Source of the DNA: an uncultured Eubacterium sp.
GTDB taxonomy: Bacteria; Bacillota; Clostridia; Oscillospirales; Acutalibacteraceae
Direction of reading: 5' to 3'
Assembly: GCA_910577195.1 (NCBI GenBank)
Contig: CAJTLP010000001.1
Coordinates: 310,001 to 374,000 of the forward strand
DNA: 64,000 nt
Part shown: piece after piece, positions 15,200 to 23,796 of the stretch
How positions within the stretch are numbered: the stretch's first letter is position 1
Layout: the number at the start of each line of letters is the position of its first letter
The notes under the pieces: generated by a model
The model's input: only the letters and a program-made list of their open reading frames with translations
What the model was told of the DNA's origin: nothing
Databases searched by the model: none
Translations under genes and position numbers: made by a program

Positions 15200-16228
15200 T
15201 TATTTTGCAAGATAAAGTCCTGATGTGTCAACGTTTGTATTATCAACATACCAGCTGTTGCCTATCTGAACAACATAAACCTCTTGTGTTGCAACGACTG
15301 TGCCATCCTCAAGAGCAACCTCAACATTGCACTTTGCAACGCCTTCAATTACATCGGAATTATCAAGTTCTGAAAATGCAGTCTTCATTGACTCAGCAGC
15401 ATCTCCGTCAAGTGCAGCAGCCTTTGCCTCACCCTTTGAAACTACATCCTTTATTCTCTGAGAATATTCATCCACATAAGCCTTAGCCTCATCAGCTGAA
15501 AGCTCTGTACAATCCCTTACAGTTGTGGTGAACTTATACACAAGCTGCTTTTCAGTAACCGTCTTTTTCTTCTGTGTCTTTTCATCTAAAACGTCAACCT
15601 CAACATCCTGCTCCTTGCCGAACATTGTCTGGTAAACACCTGTTGACTCTTCCTGGATGATGGTCTTATCATCGGATGCAAAGGTTCTCTTGGTACCGGT
15701 AAGTGACTGACCATAGGCTGAAACATTTGATTCAAATGCACCAAACATAAACTCATCGTCCATATATTCATCGCCGTATACGTCTTTTCTTACCTCAGCC
15801 AGCTTTGCGAAATAGTTTGAAAATACAGCATCATAATTATCAAGTCCATAGGTTTTAATAAGCTCAACATAGTAATCATACATTGTTGAATAAACCTTAT
15901 CAATTGCCTGTGCCTCTTCGTCTGAGCCTGTACCTACAAAATCAGCCTGCTTAACATCATCGCCGTTATTGTAATAAGGGCTCATATAAGCGTCTCTGAT
16001 AAAATCGCCGAATTTTGCATTCTTTGATACGAGTGTATTCTTATATGCATTGTAACCGTCACCGGTCTGAGCAATCGTATCAACATATGCCTGTGCAACC
16101 TTTTCAGGAGCAAAAGCAGTATATCTTGTGGTGAATGCAAAAATGGTAATCACAACCAATACTGCAGCCACTGCAACACCTGCAACTACTGCATAAAGTC
16201 CGGCTTTAAATTCTTTATTCTTTGCCAT
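15200..16228 (-). CDS. Membrane-anchored extracytoplasmic protein, unknown
   Basis: A 342-residue protein with a short basic N-terminus, one hydrophobic anchor (residues about 11-33, rich in V and A) and a large acidic outside domain rich in Tyr, Asp and Ala. The last part (WYVDNTNVDTSGLYLAK) resembles the end of DUF4878/lumazine-binding-like extracytoplasmic domains, but I do not recognise a definite family. It follows the GPH symporter gene by 14 bases in one operon, so it may be an accessory to that transporter. It has no lipobox. Confidence 0.6.
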   Translation of the reverse strand: MAKNKEFKAGLYAVVAGVAVAAVLVVITIFAFTTRYTAFAPEKVAQAYVDTIAQTGDGYNAYKNTLVSKNAKFGDFIRDAYMSPYYNNGDDVKQADFVGTGSDEEAQAIDKVYSTMYDYYVELIKTYGLDNYDAVFSNYFAKLAEVRKDVYGDEYMDDEFMFGAFESNVSAYGQSLTGTKRTFASDDKTIIQEESTGVYQTMFGKEQDVEVDVLDEKTQKKKTVTEKQLVYKFTTTVRDCTELSADEAKAYVDEYSQRIKDVVSKGEAKAAALDGDAAESMKTAFSELDNSDVIEGVAKCNVEVALEDGTVVATQEVYVVQIGNSWYVDNTNVDTSGLYLAK

Positions 16229-16242
16229 TATACTACCCCTCC

Positions 16243-17769
16243 TTACTCTGCAATTGCATCAGAACTGTCATCTGATGCGACTTCCTGAGCAGCTCTCTTT
16301 TCAGCAAGAGCAGCAGTAATTCTTTCCTTCTTTTCTCCGACCATATCATAGAAAAGAATCGGTACACCCTGAAGGAGCACGAATATTGCAGGAATGATTG
16401 TATAAATTGCAAGGAACTTTGAAAGTGTTGAATTATCCTGAACAGCATAAGCAACATTCTGATCCTGTGAGAACTGGTAACCTGACCATGTATACACAAG
16501 GAATGGACCAAGATACTTTGTAAATGCAGATGCAATCTTTGAGAAAAGACCATAGCCTGCATATGCCAGACCCTCCTGGCGCTTACCTGTTTTATATTCC
16601 ATTTCATCAACACAGTCTGCAATCATAATATTCGGTGTTACGTTTGTATTACCGTGCTGAAGACCGCAGAAGAAGTTGAGAATAAGGAACGGAACAACGA
16701 GTGTTGAATTAAAGCCGACCACTTTTGATACAATAAACAGAATTGCAAGTGATGACGCACCGTAAATACAGAAAATAATAAATGTTTTCTTAGTTGAGAA
16801 TTTCTTAAGAACAGCCTTTACAATAAGCATACCAACGGCTGTACCGATACCCATAGGAAGCATAAGAGCAAGCTTTAATCCCTTTGAGCCCAAAAGATAA
16901 ATTGCTATGTAAAGTGATACTGTGCCATATACACCTCTGCCGAAGCCTGCAAGTTTGGTGAGTGAAACCATAAGCAGGTTCTTGTTTGTGAAAACAAGCT
17001 TGATTGACTCACCAAGTGAAACCTTTTCAGATGTATAAGGTACACGCTCTTTGTTGTTTGCAAAGAAAATCATTACAAAAATGACCATTCCCAGTGCACA
17101 TACTGCTGTAGAAATGATAAGGTCAAGACCCTGACCCTCAGCATTCTTAAACTGCTGTGAGCCCATAAGCATCTTCATAACCGCACCAACAACAATAATG
17201 ACAACCTGACCGCCCGACTGTCCTACGGAACGAAGGAAGGATGCGATAGAAATAGCATCACCTCTCTCACTCGGATTCGGTGAGCAGAGTGCACCGAAGC
17301 AGTTTGCCGGTGATTCAACCGCACAGGAAACCGCTGTGTAAAGTGCGTAGATTACAAACATCCACACAGAAGCAATTGTAAGACTTGATGTATTCGGTGC
17401 AACAAACACCATTAATGATACAATAGCAAGCGGAATTGCACCAAAGCCAATCCACGGCTTAACCTTACCCAGTCTTGTTTTTGTTCTGTCAACAAGAATA
17501 CCGATTACCAATTCACATATTGCCCCTACAAAACCGGCAACACCAAATACAAGTGATACGGTATTCGCAAATGAAGCCTGGTCAAAGCCTTTGCCCTTAA
17601 ATGCAAAGTCAGCAAAGAAAGTTGTTGTATAATCCGGCATCCAGCCTGTAAGCAATGCTACACCAAAAAGGCCGATACCGAAAGTAACAATCTCTGATGG
17701 CTTCATATACTTTTTTTCCGCAGGTGCTTTACTTGTCTTTTCAGCACTTGCGGCTTTCGTTTTTGCCAT
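16243..17769 (-). CDS. GPH-family (MFS_2) sugar:cation symporter
   Basis: A 508-residue symporter with about 12 membrane segments. It has an Ala/Lys-rich N-terminal extension of about 20 residues, the motif ELVIGILVDRTKTRLGKVKP, and the late D-C-V-D-E-M-E-Y-K-T-G-K-R-Q-E-G motif. A further Ala/Asp-rich C-terminal tail follows. It is the first gene of a two-gene operon with an anchored protein of unknown function. The promoter on the minus strand has TTGTTT and TATAAT 17 nt apart (17811-17839). Confidence 0.85.
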   Translation of the reverse strand: MAKTKAASAEKTSKAPAEKKYMKPSEIVTFGIGLFGVALLTGWMPDYTTTFFADFAFKGKGFDQASFANTVSLVFGVAGFVGAICELVIGILVDRTKTRLGKVKPWIGFGAIPLAIVSLMVFVAPNTSSLTIASVWMFVIYALYTAVSCAVESPANCFGALCSPNPSERGDAISIASFLRSVGQSGGQVVIIVVGAVMKMLMGSQQFKNAEGQGLDLIISTAVCALGMVIFVMIFFANNKERVPYTSEKVSLGESIKLVFTNKNLLMVSLTKLAGFGRGVYGTVSLYIAIYLLGSKGLKLALMLPMGIGTAVGMLIVKAVLKKFSTKKTFIIFCIYGASSLAILFIVSKVVGFNSTLVVPFLILNFFCGLQHGNTNVTPNIMIADCVDEMEYKTGKRQEGLAYAGYGLFSKIASAFTKYLGPFLVYTWSGYQFSQDQNVAYAVQDNSTLSKFLAIYTIIPAIFVLLQGVPILFYDMVGEKKERITAALAEKRAAQEVASDDSSDAIAE

Positions 17770-18076
17770 AACAAAACCCCTTTTCCAGAAATAATATTTT
17801 TCAGTTAGACATTATAACACCATTAATTAAAGAAAACAATATATATTTTATCTTAATTTAACATAAACTTAACATTTTATATTTTGTTTATATTTGCACC
17901 ATAATACCTGACCATTTTTAACAGGCTTACAATAACATTATATATGATAGCGGTGTTCATATTCAATCTGATAAAATGATTCCTCAATCAGTGGAAGGAT
18001 TCCACGCACCATACATTGTAAAACTTACAAAATGATTTTATAATTCAATTGTAAAATCATTAAGGAGAAATACAAA
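17770..18076. other. 307-bp divergent intergenic region
   Basis: It holds the minus-strand promoter of the GPH gene (-35 17834-17839, -10 17811-17816). It also has a perfect dyad GTGGAA-GGA-TTCCAC (17991-18005) and a 10-bp inverted repeat AATGATTTTA/TAAAATCATT (18031-18061) that ends at the ribosome binding site of the plus-strand gene. I see no convincing gene. Confidence 0.55.
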
Positions 18077-18559
18077 ATGGTGAAATCAAAGAAAAAGCTT
18101 GTCATTACAATTTCAATTATCTTATCAGCTGTTATACTGCTAACCGTTATCAGTCAGATTCCGTATATAGCAATTTCAAATCCCTTTTCCAAAATGGATA
18201 AAGTAATCATCAAATGCAGTGACTTTGTTGACAGCGAAACAAATGATGATACAAATAGAGAAAAGGACATCACAATCACTGACAAAGACGATATAAATGC
18301 ACTTGAAGAAATTTGTTTTAAACAAAATATAACGGATATTATGTCTGTATTTGAAACACCTGCATGCTTTTTTGATACTGTACAGATTATATTTGTCAGC
18401 AATGGCAAGCAAATAACAGTATGTCCGTCACCTGACGGATGCAATAACCTTATGATTAAAGCTGAAAACGGCAGAAAATATTATCATTCTTTATCCGACA
18501 CGGAGATGCAAAAGCTGATTGAAATTTTAAAAAATAATGGTCAGGCATGGAATTGGTAA
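18077..18559 (+). CDS. Membrane-anchored hypothetical protein, 160 aa
   Basis: The N-terminus MVKSKKKLVITISIILSAV continues into one hydrophobic segment to about residue 32, then an outside domain of about 125 residues with three cysteines. AAGGAG precedes the ATG. No family is recognised. The 10-bp inverted repeat just before the ribosome binding site could regulate it. It stands alone and converges with purB across a shared terminator. Confidence 0.55.
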   Translation: MVKSKKKLVITISIILSAVILLTVISQIPYIAISNPFSKMDKVIIKCSDFVDSETNDDTNREKDITITDKDDINALEEICFKQNITDIMSVFETPACFFDTVQIIFVSNGKQITVCPSPDGCNNLMIKAENGRKYYHSLSDTEMQKLIEILKNNGQAWNW

Positions 18560-18578
18560 CAAAAAATAAGCATAACAA

Positions 18579-18609
18579 AAGCCGGCAGTTCAACACGAAC
18601 TGCCGGCTT
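18579..18609. terminator. Bidirectional terminator after purB
   Basis: A perfect 13-bp GC-rich stem (18579-18591 with 18597-18609), loop AACAC, with TTTT on the minus-strand side. Confidence 0.8.
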
Positions 18610-18633
18610 ACTGTATATACATATTATATTAAG

Positions 18634-20067
18634 TTACACATTAATCTCAACACTTACACCAAGAAGATCCTTTTCCTTTTCAAGAATAGGTGCAACTGTT
18701 TCTTTAAGGAAATCAGCTGTCTGCTGCGGTGCTCTGCCAACGAAATTAGCAGGCTTGAGAATTGCAAGAATTTCCTCCTTCGTTGTCATAAATGCAGGAT
18801 CAGCTGCAATACGGTCAACAAGGTCATTCTGTCCGCCCTCGACCTTAACAACGGCACCTGCTGCCATTGAGTGCTGACGGATTTTTTCGTGGAGTTCCTG
18901 ACGGTCTCCGCCCTTCTTTACAGCATCCATCATAATATTTTCAGTAGCCATAAATGGAAGCTCGCTCATAAGCCTTGCTTCAATTACCTTTGGATAAACA
19001 ACAAGACCTGAAGTAACATTGATGTATAAATCAAGAATACCATCGGTTGCGAGGAATGCTTCTGCAACAGAAACACGCTTATTAGCAGAATCATCAAGAG
19101 TTCTTTCAAACCACTGTGCAGATGCTGTCCATGCAGGATTAAGTGCATCAATCATAACGTAACGTGAAAGTGAAGCAATACGCTCACTTCTCATCGGATT
19201 ACGCTTATAAGCCATAGCTGATGAGCCAATCTGATTTTTTTCAAAAGGCTCTTCAATTTCCTTAAGATTCTGAAGAAGTCTCAAATCATTTGAAAACTTG
19301 CAGCAGGACTGTGCAATCAGACCAAGACAATTGCAGACAATTGTATCAAGCTTTCTTGCATAGGTCTGTCCGCTGACAGGGAAGCAGGCCTTGAAGCCCA
19401 TTTTTTCAGCAATTTTTCTGTCAAGCTCTTTACACTTTTCGTGGTCGCCGTCAAACAATTCAAGGAAGGATGCCTGTGTACCTGTTGTACCCTTTGAGCC
19501 TAAAAGCATAAGAGAATCAATTACGTGGCAGATTTCCTCGTAATCCATTACCAGATCCATAAGCCAGAGTGTTGCTCGCTTACCTACGGTAGTAGGCTGA
19601 GCAGGCTGGAAATGGGTAAAGCCGAGACAAGGCATGTCCTTATATTCATCAGCAAATTTTGCCACTGATGAAATCGCATTGACCAGCTTCTTTTTGATAA
19701 GGAGCAATGCTTCCTTCATTGTAATCACGTCGGTATTGTCACCAACATAGCAGCTTGTTGCACCAAGATGAATAATACCCTTTGCATTCGGGCACTGCTC
19801 ACCGTAAGCGTGAACATGGCTCATTACATCGTGACGGAATTTCTTTTCATACTCCTGCGCCACCTCATAGTTGATATCCTCAGCGTGTGCCTTAAGCTCA
19901 TCAATCTGTTCCTGTGTTACATTGAGGCCAAGCTCGTTCTCTGTTTCAGCAAGAGCAATCCAAAGCTTTCTCCATGTTTTGAATTTAAAATCAGGAGAAT
20001 AAATATACTGCATCTCCTTTGATGCATAACGAGCATTAAAAGGTGAATTATATGTGTTATTCGGCAT
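18634..20067 (-). CDS. purB: Adenylosuccinate lyase
   Basis: A 477-residue fumarase/aspartase-superfamily enzyme that acts twice in purine synthesis: SAICAR to AICAR plus fumarate, and adenylosuccinate to AMP plus fumarate. The superfamily signature GSSAMAYKRNPMRSE with the flexible Ser loop is near residue 280, and HLGATSCYVGDNTD holds the early catalytic His. Length and N-terminus (YNSPFNARYASKEM) fit the eukaryote-like purB form common in Clostridia. It overlaps purC by one base (TAATG) at the end of the ANTAR-dapF-dapL-purC-purB cluster. Confidence 0.96.
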   Translation of the reverse strand: MPNNTYNSPFNARYASKEMQYIYSPDFKFKTWRKLWIALAETENELGLNVTQEQIDELKAHAEDINYEVAQEYEKKFRHDVMSHVHAYGEQCPNAKGIIHLGATSCYVGDNTDVITMKEALLLIKKKLVNAISSVAKFADEYKDMPCLGFTHFQPAQPTTVGKRATLWLMDLVMDYEEICHVIDSLMLLGSKGTTGTQASFLELFDGDHEKCKELDRKIAEKMGFKACFPVSGQTYARKLDTIVCNCLGLIAQSCCKFSNDLRLLQNLKEIEEPFEKNQIGSSAMAYKRNPMRSERIASLSRYVMIDALNPAWTASAQWFERTLDDSANKRVSVAEAFLATDGILDLYINVTSGLVVYPKVIEARLMSELPFMATENIMMDAVKKGGDRQELHEKIRQHSMAAGAVVKVEGGQNDLVDRIAADPAFMTTKEEILAILKPANFVGRAPQQTADFLKETVAPILEKEKDLLGVSVEINV

Positions 20068-20777
20068 TAGTCAAGACCTACTCTCTTCATCATTTCAGCA
20101 TATGCATCTTCTACACCGCCCATATCTCTGCGGAAACGGTCCTTGTCAAGCTTTTCGTGTGTTTCAATATCCCAGAAACGGCAGGTATCCGGGCTGATTT
20201 CATCAGCAAGAACGATTGTACCGTCTGATGTTTTACCGAACTCAAGTTTGAAATCGATAAGCTCAACGCCGATTGATGCAAAGTACTCTTTAAGAACATC
20301 ATTTACTGTGAAAGCCATTTTCTTGATTGTATCAACATCCTCCTGAGTAGCAAAGCCGCAGGAAACAGCGTGATAACCATTGATAAGCGGATCGCCGAGA
20401 TCATCATCCTTGTATGAAAATTCAATGGAAGGACAAACAAAATCCATACCCTCTTCAAGACCTAATCTCTTACAGATTGAGCCTGCTGCACGGTTACGGA
20501 TAATAACCTCAAGAGGAACGATTGTTACCTTTTTAACAGCTGTTTCTCTGTCCGAAAGCTCCTCAACAAAATGAGTAGGAACACCCTTCTTTTCAAGAAT
20601 CTGCATAAGATAGTTTGACATTTTATTGTTGACAACACCCTTACCAACGATTGTGCCTTTTTTAAGGCCGTTGAATGCAGTTGCATCGTCCTTGTAATCC
20701 ACGATTACAATATCAGGATTTTCTGTTGCCCAAACTTTTTTTGCCTTGCCCTCATAGAGCTGTTCTGTCTTTTTCAT
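20067..20777 (-). CDS. purC: SAICAR synthetase (phosphoribosylaminoimidazole-succinocarboxamide synthase)
   Basis: A 236-residue ATP-dependent ligase that joins aspartate to CAIR in de novo purine synthesis. [10 protein letters not shown] at the start, [12 protein letters not shown] in the middle and [14 protein letters not shown] near the C-terminus are diagnostic. The ribosome binding site is GGAGGT. Translation is coupled to purB, which uses its product, by a one-base overlap. A short TGCAGT/ACTGCA hairpin (20814-20828) lies in the 57-bp gap to dapL. Confidence 0.96.
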   Translation of the reverse strand: MKKTEQLYEGKAKKVWATENPDIVIVDYKDDATAFNGLKKGTIVGKGVVNNKMSNYLMQILEKKGVPTHFVEELSDRETAVKKVTIVPLEVIIRNRAAGSICKRLGLEEGMDFVCPSIEFSYKDDDLGDPLINGYHAVSCGFATQEDVDTIKKMAFTVNDVLKEYFASIGVELIDFKLEFGKTSDGTIVLADEISPDTCRFWDIETHEKLDKDRFRRDMGGVEDAYAEMMKRVGLD

Positions 20778-20834
20778 AATTTAAACCTCCAACATTGATT
20801 ATATATACTTTTTTGCAGTATCACTGCATTTTAA

Positions 20835-22052
20835 TTATTTTTTATATACTGCCTTGATTCTTTCAACTGCTTCAACCGTTTTTTCAGCATTGCCGAAGGC
20901 TGTTAATCTGAAATAGCCTTCACCGGCAGGACCGAAGCCTGAACCCGGTGTGCCTACAACCTGGCACTTTTCAAGCAGTTCATCAAAGAACTCCCATGAG
21001 GTATATCCCTCAGGAACCCTGAGCCATACATATGGTGAATTTACACCGCCGTAGCATTCAAAGCCAGCATCACAGAGTCCGTCATAAATCACTCTTGCAT
21101 TCTTCTGATAGTAGGAAAGAGCCTCTTTAATTTGTTTCTGACCCTCTTCAGTGTAAATTGCCTCAGCAGCTCTTTGTGTGATATAGGATACACCGTTGAA
21201 CTTTGTAGCCTGACGGCGGGCCCACATAGGATTAAGACTTGTCCCATTAAACTTCAAGTCCTTAGGAACTACAGTATAACCGCAGCGCATACCTGTAAAG
21301 CCTGCTGTCTTTGAAAATGAGCGAAGTTCAATAGCACAGGTTTTAGCACCCTCAATTTCATAAATCGACTTCGGAATATTATCATCAACAACGAACGCCT
21401 CATAAGCTGAGTCAAAAAGAATCAGTGAGTTATGCGCATTTGCAAAGTCAACCCATTTCTTCAGCTGCTCCTTCGTAGCAACCATACCGGTAGGATTGTT
21501 TGGGAAACAAAGATAAATTACATCCGGAATTTCCTCAGGGATATCAGGTGTGAAATGATTCTCTGCTGTACAAGGCATATAAATGATATTTGACCACAGG
21601 CCGTCCTCGTTTTTCTCACCGCTTCTGCCTGCCATAATATTTGTATCAACATATACAGGATAAACAGGGTCACAGATTGCAACCTTGTTGTCTACTGCAA
21701 AAATATCACCGATATTGCCGCAGTCTGATTTCGCACCGTCTGAAAGGAATATTTCGTCCTTAGCAATATCAATTCCTCTGTCAGTATAATCATGCTTCTG
21801 AATTGCCTCAAGAATGAAATCATATCCATACTCAGGCGGATAACCTCTGAAGGTGTCCTCGCTTGCCATTTCATCAACGGCTTTATGCATAGCCTCAATA
21901 ACCACAGGTGCAAGCGGCTTTGTTACATCACCGATTGAAAGGCGGATTACATCAGCCTCAGGGTGAGCAGCCTGATATTCTCTCTGTTTCTTTGCAACAG
22001 TTGAGAAAAGATAGCTTGCCTCAATCTTCAAAAAATTTTCATTAATCTTCAT
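20835..22052 (-). CDS. dapL: LL-diaminopimelate aminotransferase
   Basis: A 405-residue class I/II PLP aminotransferase that converts tetrahydrodipicolinate directly to LL-diaminopimelate, bypassing the succinylase and acetylase routes. The start ([20 protein letters not shown]) and [13 protein letters not shown] are typical of DapL; the PLP-binding Lys is Lys248 in [12 protein letters not shown], and FPNNPTGM carries the cofactor Asn. The dapF gene lies 35 bp upstream and acts on the product, which strongly supports the assignment. Both serve lysine and peptidoglycan synthesis. Confidence 0.95.
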   Translation of the reverse strand: MKINENFLKIEASYLFSTVAKKQREYQAAHPEADVIRLSIGDVTKPLAPVVIEAMHKAVDEMASEDTFRGYPPEYGYDFILEAIQKHDYTDRGIDIAKDEIFLSDGAKSDCGNIGDIFAVDNKVAICDPVYPVYVDTNIMAGRSGEKNEDGLWSNIIYMPCTAENHFTPDIPEEIPDVIYLCFPNNPTGMVATKEQLKKWVDFANAHNSLILFDSAYEAFVVDDNIPKSIYEIEGAKTCAIELRSFSKTAGFTGMRCGYTVVPKDLKFNGTSLNPMWARRQATKFNGVSYITQRAAEAIYTEEGQKQIKEALSYYQKNARVIYDGLCDAGFECYGGVNSPYVWLRVPEGYTSWEFFDELLEKCQVVGTPGSGFGPAGEGYFRLTAFGNAEKTVEAVERIKAVYKK

Positions 22053-22087
22053 ATACTTTAAACCTCCATTGCGTTTATTTACTGAAA

Positions 22088-22930
22088 TTATATATTGATT
22101 TCACCTGTAAAGACAGTTGCTGCAGGACCTGTCATAAATACACTGTCACTCTCATTGCCGCTCCAGCTGATCTGAAGATCGCCGCCGATAAGGTGAACCG
22201 TAACATCATTATCAACAAGTCCGTTAAGAATCGCCGCAACAACCGTTGCACAGGTACCTGTTCCACAGGCCAGTGTTTCCCCTGTGCCGCGTTCGTAAAC
22301 ACGCATTTCAATATTTTTTCTGTCTACCACTTTTGCAAATTCTGCATTCACTCTGTCAGGGAAAACATCGGTATTACTCTCAAACAAAGCACCATAATAA
22401 TTCAAATCAAAATCCTTAGGACTTTCATCAATAAACATAACAGCGTGCGGATTGCCCATTGAGACACAGGTCATATTAAAATCTCTTCCGCCGATTGTGA
22501 TTTTTTCATTCACAACCTTTTCATTATCGCTGTTAACAGGAATATCAGCCGATTTCAATATCGGTGCACCCATATCAACTCTGGCACTTACAGCCACACC
22601 GTTTTCAACAGTCAGGTCAATATATTTTACCGCACCCATAGATTCAATTGAAACTGAGGTTTTATCCGTCAATTTATTATCATAAACATATTTTGCAACA
22701 CAGCGTATACCGTTTCCGCACATTGCACCTCTTGAACCATCAGCATTATACATAACCATTTCAAAATCTGCTTGGGTACCCTTTTTAATCAATATCATAC
22801 CATCACCGCCTACGCCAAAATGGCGGTCCGATAAAATAATTGCTGCCTTCTCCTCATCTTCGACATTTTCTTTAAAGCAATCAATGTATACATAATCATT
22901 GCCGCAGCCGTGCATTTTTGTAAATTTCAT
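22088..22930 (-). CDS. dapF: Diaminopimelate epimerase
   Basis: A 280-residue cofactor-free racemase that converts LL- to meso-diaminopimelate. The two catalytic cysteines are Cys71 in AMCGNGIRC and Cys222 in [22 protein letters not shown] at the start is standard. It sits between the ANTAR regulator (18 bp upstream) and dapL (35 bp downstream) in an operon, so the last two steps to meso-DAP are encoded together. Confidence 0.96.
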   Translation of the reverse strand: MKFTKMHGCGNDYVYIDCFKENVEDEEKAAIILSDRHFGVGGDGMILIKKGTQADFEMVMYNADGSRGAMCGNGIRCVAKYVYDNKLTDKTSVSIESMGAVKYIDLTVENGVAVSARVDMGAPILKSADIPVNSDNEKVVNEKITIGGRDFNMTCVSMGNPHAVMFIDESPKDFDLNYYGALFESNTDVFPDRVNAEFAKVVDRKNIEMRVYERGTGETLACGTGTCATVVAAILNGLVDNDVTVHLIGGDLQISWSGNESDSVFMTGPAATVFTGEINI

Positions 22931-22948
22931 AAATAATCAGTCCTTCAT

Positions 22949-23467
22949 TTATTCGGTAAAATCATTTATAATTTCCTTTGCCAGGTCAACAATCTTCTTG
23001 CCTGTATGCATACTTTCCTTCTGCAGATACTGGTGTGCCTGACTCTCCGTAATATTTTTACTGTTCATCAAAATCAGCTTTGCATTTGAAATAATCTCAT
23101 TGTCATTGCCCTTTCGCTGAGTGAAGGAGGAGCGTGTGCTGACGAGAATGGAAACCGTCTGCAAAAATTCATCTCTGTGAACCGGAAGGGGCAGATTAAT
23201 AAGATTGCCCATATACTCTTCCCTGCCGTTTTTAGACAGTGCCACAACATCAAATCCCACCGGCAGATGTTCTGAAAGTATTCCTGCACCCATATCACTT
23301 AAAATGGAAGCACAGACAACAACACCCTCACGCAGATCCTGAGCAATACTCAGAACACTTGCACCTGTTGCACAAACATATGAAACATGAAATCCTTCAT
23401 TTTCAAGCATGGAACGAAGCTGCAAAGCAGTGGCTTTTACAGGGTATGCAATAATTATTTCCTTCAT
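22949..23467 (-). CDS. ANTAR-domain response regulator with degenerate receiver
   Basis: A 172-residue protein. ATG 23467, behind AAGGGTG, is preferred to the upstream in-frame ATG at 23539. Residues 1-105 form a receiver-like fold, but the strand that should carry the phosphorylated Asp reads GVVVCASILSDMGAG, so the usual site is missing. Residues about 115-170 are an ANTAR domain (ISNAKLILMNSKNITESQAH, then HTGKKIVDLAKEII). ANTAR proteins bind tandem hairpins in RNA and prevent transcription termination. It heads the dapF-dapL-purC-purB operon, an unusual context since known clostridial members control nitrogen genes. Confidence 0.8.
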   Translation of the reverse strand: MKEIIIAYPVKATALQLRSMLENEGFHVSYVCATGASVLSIAQDLREGVVVCASILSDMGAGILSEHLPVGFDVVALSKNGREEYMGNLINLPLPVHRDEFLQTVSILVSTRSSFTQRKGNDNEIISNAKLILMNSKNITESQAHQYLQKESMHTGKKIVDLAKEIINDFTE

Positions 23468-23640
23468 AGCATCACCCTTCCCTGCTATTAATAAATCTTT
23501 TATATTATAACATATGTATCCGCTTACATTCAATACCAAAAATGGTTAATTTATTAAATTTCAGTTTATGCAATTGCAACAAATTACACATATTTTTATA
23601 AATTTATGTTTTTTTTTGTAACAAACTAAACAAAAACAAC

Positions 23641-23669
23641 TTGATTATTCTTTGTAATAGTGTTATTAT
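23641..23669 (+). promoter_or_regulatory. Promoter of glg operon
   Basis: TTGATT (23641-23646), 17-nt spacer, TATTAT (23664-23669), so transcription should begin near 23676, at the base of the first leader hairpin. Confidence 0.65.
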
Positions 23670-23680
23670 GTTGTTATATA

Positions 23681-23790
23681 GAAACCGACAGGCGGAAAAA
23701 GGTCGGTTTCACATGTGATAATTAACCAAACAAGAGTCGAACACAGCTTAAAGTTTCCGATTCGATTTGTTTGCCTGTCCGAGAAGGAGA
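23681..23790 (+). promoter_or_regulatory. Structured glgB leader with alternative pairings
   Basis: Hairpin 1 pairs GAAACCGAC (23681-23689) with GTCGGTTTC (23702-23710). Hairpin 2 pairs AAACAA..TCGAA (23728-23741) with TTCGA.TTGTTT (23761-23772). A third pairing, GACAGGC (23687-23693) with GCCTGTC (23773-23779), excludes part of hairpin 1 and ends seven bases before the ribosome binding site. This is the layout of a switchable leader. Confidence 0.55.
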
Positions 23791-23796
23791 TGTAAA

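Larger units (their letters stand above)
23468..23796. other. 329-bp divergent region between ANTAR gene and glg operon
   Basis: Leftward promoter on the minus strand: TTGAAT (23528-23533), 18 nt, TATAAT (23504-23509). The middle is AT-rich with no gene seen. The right part holds the glg promoter and its structured leader, entered separately. Confidence 0.6.

Noticed and set aside
17922..18036. A 38-codon open frame upstream of the gene at 18077
   Set aside because: No ATG/GTG with a ribosome binding site at its start; the dyads in this stretch explain it better as regulatory DNA.
20814..20828. TGCAGT/ACTGCA hairpin between dapL and purC as a terminator
   Set aside because: Only six pairs, and on the minus strand it is followed by A residues, not T; genes downstream belong to the same operon.
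23681..23772. glgB leader hairpins as an ANTAR target of the divergent regulator
   Set aside because: The loops are 12 and 19 bases, not the six-base loops with conserved A1 and G4 known for ANTAR targets.
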